From Typha latifolia (taxonomy: Eukaryota; Streptophyta; Magnoliopsida; Poales; Typhaceae), in assembly GCA_019914945.1 (NCBI GenBank), contig CM034110.1:3601001-3665000 (forward strand): a DNA stretch of 64,000 nt. The letters are read 5' to 3'. A program made the translations under genes and the position numbers. Shown here in pieces: positions 58,943-64,000 of the stretch; the stretch's first letter is position 1, and each line of letters begins with the position of its first letter. The notes under the pieces are model-generated. The model was not told the origin of the DNA and did no database searches. It worked only from the letters and a program-made list of their open reading frames with translations.

Positions 58943-59750
58943 TGATACGTTTAGTTAGGATCTTTTCTTATTGCATTAGTTGTTTATTTTTATTAAAATA
59001 AAATTCATGTAAGTCGCTTTCGAACACAGGTGGGGTCGCGTTCAAACGCCCTTGCAAACGACTGCATCAGGTTCGCAAATACAGAGAATGCATATTGTGT
59101 GTTCGAATGCCTACATTGTGTTCACATATACAGAAAATGTCTTTTGTACGTTCGAACGCGATCGGTGAGAATCTTGTAGAATTAGGGTTACTTATTATTT
59201 TAGGATTTGTTGGCTAGCCTCTACATATATGTGGATGGCAGCCAAATTCATTATGCTATTGAAATATTGATTTCATGCCTCTCTATCATCTATCTACCTT
59301 AATCTCCCTCCTCCCTTTTTACCATCCTTCCAGCTCTACCGTTGGAAAGGTTTCTCCTAACTTCTAATCTCCCTCGAGTGTCGAGCCACTCCTCTTCTTT
59401 GGGATCTCGACCACTTCGTTCCCTTCGTGTATATCCCTTAATCACATCCACCATCCACCTTCATCTCTATACCTATCCATAACCCTAAAATCCACTCCAC
59501 CGGTCACCACCACCATCACCCACGTTATTTTGTGTTTTCATCCTAGTTGCAGTTTGAATCTGCGAAGAGCATAAATACAAAAGTTGTAGATCAGGAAGTT
59601 AAGAATGGAATACACTTGGTTTCATAATGTTTTGACTACCGAAGAATATTTGACGAATATTTTTCCTTAGTTGCGCGGACTGCTTCCTACAATAAATTCA
59701 GATCATAAGGGAATCGTTGCGTAGCCTATCTTTAGTTTGAGAACTTATCA
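58943..59750 (+). repeat. 3' LTR of C element 2
   Basis: 808 bp, starts TGATACGTTTAGTTAGG and ends GAACTTATCA, followed by CTAAA, which is also found directly before the 5' LTR at 41590-41594. Array of (A/G)TTCGAA words (59015-59160), promoter-region block GCTAGCCTCTACATATATG (TATA decayed), then pyrimidine-rich leader. Confidence 0.85.
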
Positions 59751-59755
59751 CTAAA

Positions 59756-60064
59756 CCAGTCTTCCTTATATTCTTGGATTATTTGGGATTCTGATCTTTG
59801 ACTGTGATGGAACTGAGAGCTCGATAGTCCACTCAAAACTGCCACGATCGGTCCTTCTTCCGCTTGAGCAAAACTGATGAAGAATAGGCACTTTGACTTG
59901 ATCTTATCACCTCATTGGACAACATCTCTTGGACTGTTGGAATACATCTTCAAATTCATGAGGCTGCTGCTGGAATACATCTTCAAATTTCTGCAAAATA
60001 ATCTTCAAGTCAGAAGATAAGGGCGTTGGATCGTCTATGTCCTTGGCCTCTTTGATGAGTTGTA
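59756..60064 (-). pseudogene. Gypsy RT fragment, reversed
   Basis: On the minus strand it reads FEDVFQQQPHEF-type linker peptides, then QSAYSSSVLLKRKKDRSW and VDYRALSSITVKDQN in more than one frame: the start of a Ty3/gypsy RT. It was the right-hand target of C element 2 and is cut at 60064 by a D LTR. Stops and frame changes. Confidence 0.6.
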
Positions 60065-60797
60065 TGATCATACGATTCAGACTTCACCGAGGATGTCTCG
60101 AGCATAGATACACTTTAGGGGTGTCTTTTATTCTTATTTTAGTGTTTATTTCTTAAAAAAATAAGTTTTCTATATCTCGTGTTCGAATGTGGGTGGAGTG
60201 CGTTGGAATGCGCTTGTGAACTCCTGCATCACGTTCGAACATTTAGAGAGTGCGAATTGTGCATTCAAGCGCGTTTGCGAACATCTGCGTTCGAATGAGT
60301 CTGTGAATGCCTGCATCGCATTCGCAAATCTAGAGACGTAAGAAATAAGTGCGTTCGAACGCGATCGGTGAAAATGTACTATTTAGGGTTAATTTTGAAT
60401 TGTTTGATTAGCCTCTAAAGGACGTGGATGGCAACCATAGAGTCATTATTGATGAATTGAGTTTTGCCTTGCCTCCTTTGTCTTCTTCGTTCTCGTTCTC
60501 TCGATCCCCGACGATGCCGCTTCTAACCTCCCTCGACCAGCCAATCACCTTAGTCCCTTAGGGGTAGCCCTCTCCTCCCCATTCTTCCAATCTATCAAAC
60601 ACTTGCCCTAACCCCTCCACCAACCATAACCCTTCCACCACTGCTTTTCACCGGTGCCACTCCATTAATGCCGGTCTGCCTCCAACCACCATCATCCCAG
60701 GATCTCGTACCTCCATCCACGGATCCTGATTAGACCCCCTGATGTTTGTCCACTAATCGGACGATATCTCGAGATCCCCACATCCGATGCGCCTGAG
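60065..60797 (+). repeat. Family D LTR
   Basis: Starts around TGATCATACGATTCAG (3 extra bases against TGATACGATTC) and carries the D-specific ACACTTTAGGGGTGTC, a palindrome array (60180-60365) and the block GATTAGCCTCTAAAGGACG, where TATA is decayed. It runs to CACATCCGATGCGCCTGAGA, then passes directly into the WW-domain ORF of element E, skipping its own end and primer site. Confidence 0.7.
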
Positions 60798-61146
60798 ACA
60801 GGATACCTCTTCTTCTGGAACACAAAGACTAAAGATATACAATGGGAGGAGCTCAAAATCTCAATGCGAATGTTGTGGTGGTCTCCCTGGACACAGGTGC
60901 CTTACAGCGAGGCCACCACCACGTACACGTATACCGACAAGGCGGGATGGGTTGTGTTCAATCCCCAGAACACGACCCAGATGGAGGCACCATGGCGACA
61001 GTCACCGGCGTACGAATATGACCCTTCACCATATAGACAGACGCTAATGTCAAACAAGGTCACAAGTTGTGACTTTAGCGGGAGATCGACCGACGCTATA
61101 GAACGGAGTTCTTCGATGAGTCGACGACCGTGCGAACCACTATTGA
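60798..61146 (+). pseudogene. Element E copy 3: short, internally deleted
   Basis: Begins inside the WW module (GYLFFWNTKTKDIQWEELK) and continues VPYSEATTTYTYTDKAGWVV, then skips about 380 bases: the sequence at SGRSTDAI (about 61100) is joined to the end region ERSSSMSRRPCEP seen in another frame elsewhere. It abuts the start of E copy 2 at 61147, so two E internal regions lie head-to-tail. Confidence 0.7.
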
Positions 61147-62244
61147 ATGGAGGATAACCATGCGCTTCCTATGACGACAACCAGAGCCATGGCTACACGA
61201 CGAGATGAGAAAGAAGAGATCTCCCCATTAGAGGAGGGGGAAGTGGCTGTGGGAAGTTCCACCCGCGGAACCGCCCGACCAAATCTTAATACGGAAGAGC
61301 CTAGCGTGCCAGCCATGATTGGATCTCATTCCGAACAAATGGCATTCAATAATCAGATAATGATGGAGATGATACGGGGAATACGGGCGACAACAAAAGC
61401 TATGGCAATCGGGAATGCACCAATGTCAAGGACGTCGACTTATCCAAAAAGCCCAAGATATGCGCCAATTGATCCGAACTTGCCGAAGCCTTGGAAGGCC
61501 TTGATTGACGATGAGACAGGATACCTCTGGAACACAAAGACTCAAGATATACAATGGGAGGAGCCCAAAATCTCTATGCGAATGTCATGGTGGTCCCCCT
61601 GGACATAGGTGCCTTACAACGAGGCCACCACCGCGTACGCATATACCGACAAGGCGGGACGGGTTGTGTTCAATTCCCGAAACACGACCCAGATGGAGGC
61701 ACCACGCCGACGGACACCGGCGTACAAATATGACCCTTCACCATATAGACAGACGCTAATGTCAAACAAGGTCGCAAGTCATGACTTTAGCGGGAGATCG
61801 ACCGACGCTATAGTGGCGTGGCCGAAACCTTCTTCAGCAAGCATGGCAATTGCAAGGCAGCATGGGGAGCCCTCCGCAGCATACCCAACATCTTCCACGA
61901 CCTCCCAGTTGCCCACAAAAATAGAGGAGAGTTCGGCTAACCAGCGAGATCGAGCTTCTACACCCCAACCCAAGGTTAACTGCAACGAACCGCCACCAGC
62001 TACAATGGGATCCTCAACCATTGTAGCTGCCATCGGAACCTCCATATCTTCCGATGCATCGGAGACTTCGTCGATAAACCGCGAAAGGCTAGCCGCACCT
62101 TTTCCTGATCCTTGCCAAAACGACAAAGAGTCCAGCTTCAAGCCAGCAGTTCTCTTCTGCGAGCTCGACGGTTGGAAAGGTTCTTTCGACATCGGAACGG
62201 AGTTCTTCGATGAGTCGACGACTGTGCGAACCACTATTGAATAG
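61147..62244 (+). pseudogene. Element E copy 2: gag-derived ORF with captured WW domain, one stop
   Basis: A 366-codon frame from ATG 61147 to TAG 62242, broken only by TAG at 61606 (CAG in copy 1). Residues about 70-90 ([14 protein letters not shown]) resemble the gag of the A/D element at 35040. Residues 112-140 form a WW domain: [28 protein letters not shown], with both Trp residues (116, 137) present and two residues fewer than the FFW of the other copies. The lead-in [13 protein letters not shown] matches, from memory of the family, the N-terminal WW domain of plant DEAD-box RNA helicases (DRH1/RH14/RH40/RH46 group). A second WW-like stretch, GRVVFNSRNTTQMEAP, follows. The rest is Ser/Thr/Pro-rich with no domain I know. 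WW domains bind proline-rich peptides; a role here is speculation. Confidence 0.65.
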
Positions 62245-62985
62245 AGGATGACCACGCATGGTCGCTGGATATCCCTCATCAGGAATCCTCATCCGTGCTG
62301 AGGGAGACGATTTGGAACCGCGAGTTCCGGCACTTAGGCCACCTTACACCACCTCCCCTTGCAGTCACGACGAGTCGGCAACCAAGAAGAACTCGCGTAT
62401 GGCCTTCTGCGACCTTCCACCATTCTCCTCGGTCAATCGACAGTCGACCGCGACAGCGTTGTCACCGGCAGTGACGTTGCAACTCCCTGCCGAGCTACAA
62501 CTCGAAGGAGAAGGCCGCAATCTTCCACCCACGAAAGCACCGGCTGCTAACAGCCCCATAATGACCTCGTGGGCTACTGCTTTTCTCACCCAGATGCCTA
62601 AAAGCTTCCTGCCATGGCTGCGACTAAATTTGGAAGAAGGAGATGAAGATTTTGTTTTTGTCAACCTCAGCCTTCCATCGCAGCCAACCGCCGCCACCCC
62701 AAGAGAGACCTCACTAACAACTATTTTCATATTCCAGACGGTCAAAGGCTCCATGCCATGGCTGTAACAGGAAAGAGAAGATGGAGATGAAGATTTCATT
62801 TTTTGGGCCAACTTCGGCCTTCCATCGCCGCCGCCTGCCGCCACACTGTCGGGAACCCCTGCCAAAACAACTACTACTACTGGAGGTGGTCACTGGTCAG
62901 CCTAGGCTGCAATGTGCCAAGGCAACAACTCCTATGGCAACGGCTGATGGAGATGGAATTATGGGAGAAATATTAGGGATCTCAA
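62245..62985 (+). pseudogene. Element E copy 2: downstream ORF with internal repeat
   Basis: Open from 62258 to 62767 (169 codons), then a TAA, after which the same frame continues. It holds a repeated peptide of about 45 residues: PWLRLNLEEGDEDFVFVNLS (62613) and PWL-stop-QEREDGDEDFIFW (62757), each followed by GLPSPP/SLPSQP-like and TAATP-like tails. A third copy is at 63845. No family recognised. The acidic DGDEDF core is unlike gypsy gag or pol, so it may be another captured piece. Confidence 0.45.
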
Positions 62986-63815
62986 ATTTTTTCTTAAAAA
63001 GATAAGTTTTCTGTATCTCACACTCAAACGCGGGCGGAGTGCATTCCAACGCGCTTGTGAACTCCTGCATCACGTTCGCACGTCCAGAGAGTGTGAATTG
63101 TACGTTCGAACGTGTTCGTGAACGCTTGCGTTTGAACATGCCTGCGAACGCCTGCATCGCGTTCGCAAATCCAGAGAAGTGAGAAATAAGTGCGTTCGAA
63201 CGCAATCGGGCGCGTTAGAACGCGGTCGGTGAAAATGTATTGTTTCAGGTTAATTTTGAATTGTTTGGTTAGCCTCTAAAGGATGTGGATGGCAACCATA
63301 GAGTCATTATTGATGAATTGAGTTTTGCCTTGCCTCCTTCGTCTTCTTCGCTCTCGTTCTCTCAATCCCTGGCGACGCCACTTCTAACCTCCCTCGACCG
63401 GCCAATCACCCTAGTCCCTTAGGGGTGGCCCTCTCCTCCCCATTATTCCAATCTATCCAACACTTGCCCTAACCCCTCCACCAAAACCATAACGCTTCCA
63501 CCACCGCTTTTCACCGGTGCCACCCCCCATTAACGTCGGTCTGCCTCCAACCACCATCATCCCAGGATCTCGTGCCTCCATCCACGGATCTTGATCAACC
63601 CCCTGATGTTCGTCCACTAATCGGACGATATCTCGAGATCCCCACATCCGATTCGCCTAAAACTAGATTTGCTTGAATGATATGTTCTGGAGATAAAATA
63701 CATCCAAATTACACGTCGATCCGACGACGGGATCTTTCAGAATCTATTTGTAAAATTCTGTGCCAGATCTAGTCCAAATCTAAGAAGTGGAAGAGATCGA
63801 GCGTTAGCCGTATCA
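62986..63815 (+). repeat. Family D LTR, 5'-truncated, inside element E
   Basis: Lacks the first 110 or so bases. From TAAGTTTTCTGTATCTCAC it shows the palindrome array (63025-63235), the promoter-region block GGTTAGCCTCTAAAGGATG (TATA decayed), and the end TTAGCCGTATCA at 63815, followed by AGCTGGTATT (primer-site start). That runs straight into E sequence (ATTCCAGACGGTC), so the leader is deleted. Confidence 0.7.
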
Positions 63816-63825
63816 AGCTGGTATT

Positions 63826-64000
63826 CCAGACGGTCGAAGGCTCCTTGCCGTGGCTGCGACAGGAAAGGGAAGATGGAGATGAAGATTTCATTTTTTGGGC
63901 CAACTTCGGGCTTCCATCGCCGCCGACTGCCGCCACACTGTCGGGAACCCTGCCAAAACAACTACTACTACTGGAGGTGGTCACTGGTTAGCCAAGGCTG
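63826..64000 (+). pseudogene. Element E fragment (third copy of the DGDEDF module)
   Basis: Repeats 62731-62915 closely: FQTVEGSLPWLRQ, EREDGDEDFIFWANFGLPSP, then TAATLSGTLPKQ, with the codon that is a stop in the earlier copy still CGA (Arg). It runs off the window. Confidence 0.55.

Noticed and set aside
1..64000. tRNA, rRNA or snRNA genes
   Set aside because: Looked for B-box-like GGTTC motifs and cloverleaf arms on both strands. Only tRNA-complementary primer sites of LTR elements were found.

Overview
The window looks like a stretch of a large, repeat-rich angiosperm genome. The GC-rich second exon of its one host gene would fit a monocot, but I cannot place the species. It holds one intact nuclear gene, a two-exon chloroplast small heat shock protein (HSP21 type, 11102-11903). 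Almost everything else is decayed, nested LTR retrotransposon. There are no bacterial-type features.

Four kinds of retroelement explain most of the sequence. (1) A set of related Ty3/gypsy elements of Reina-like chromovirus type have an iMet-type primer site (TGGTATCAGAGC) and LTRs of about 0.8-1 kb beginning TGATAC and ending in TATCA. Just upstream of the TATA box each carries an array of GCGTTCGAACGC palindromes. I call the subfamilies A, C, D, F and G. (2) Family B consists of 2.8-3.7 kb units beginning TGTAAC/TGTGAC and ending GTTACA, found here only as solo LTRs or fragments. (3) One Athila-type element (42050-56189) has an Asp-type primer site. (4) There are scraps of Ty1/copia. Element E, at both ends of the window, is an A/D derivative whose ORF contains a WW domain very like that of plant DEAD-box RNA helicases.

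Layout. 1-4890: element E copy 1, A LTR, remnant of C pol, C LTR. 4895-8589: solo B LTR. 8595-14870: a quieter island with a hAT-type MITE, a 169-bp hairpin, the heat shock gene with upstream heat shock elements, an old LTR and a copia gag remnant. 14871-26926: rearranged A, B, C and G pieces, partly inverted. 26945-35030: C/G element interrupted by solo B and solo A. 35031-41594: internally deleted A/D element, an A LTR with a tripled end, F element, inverted F LTR pair. 41595-59750: C element (site duplication CTAAA) containing the Athila element, which in turn contains a solo B LTR. 59756-64000: gypsy fragment, D LTRs and two more E copies.

Target-site duplications were read directly at eight insertions, so part of the nesting order is seen, not inferred. 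No element in the window appears able to move by itself: every gypsy pol has stops or frameshifts, and all three Reina-type protease segments that reach the active site have lost it. The points most worth a second look are the captured WW-domain ORF in E, the duplication of LTR end plus primer site in family A, the primer-site bases left on the Athila 3' LTR, the solo-only family B, and the long hairpin upstream of HSP21.
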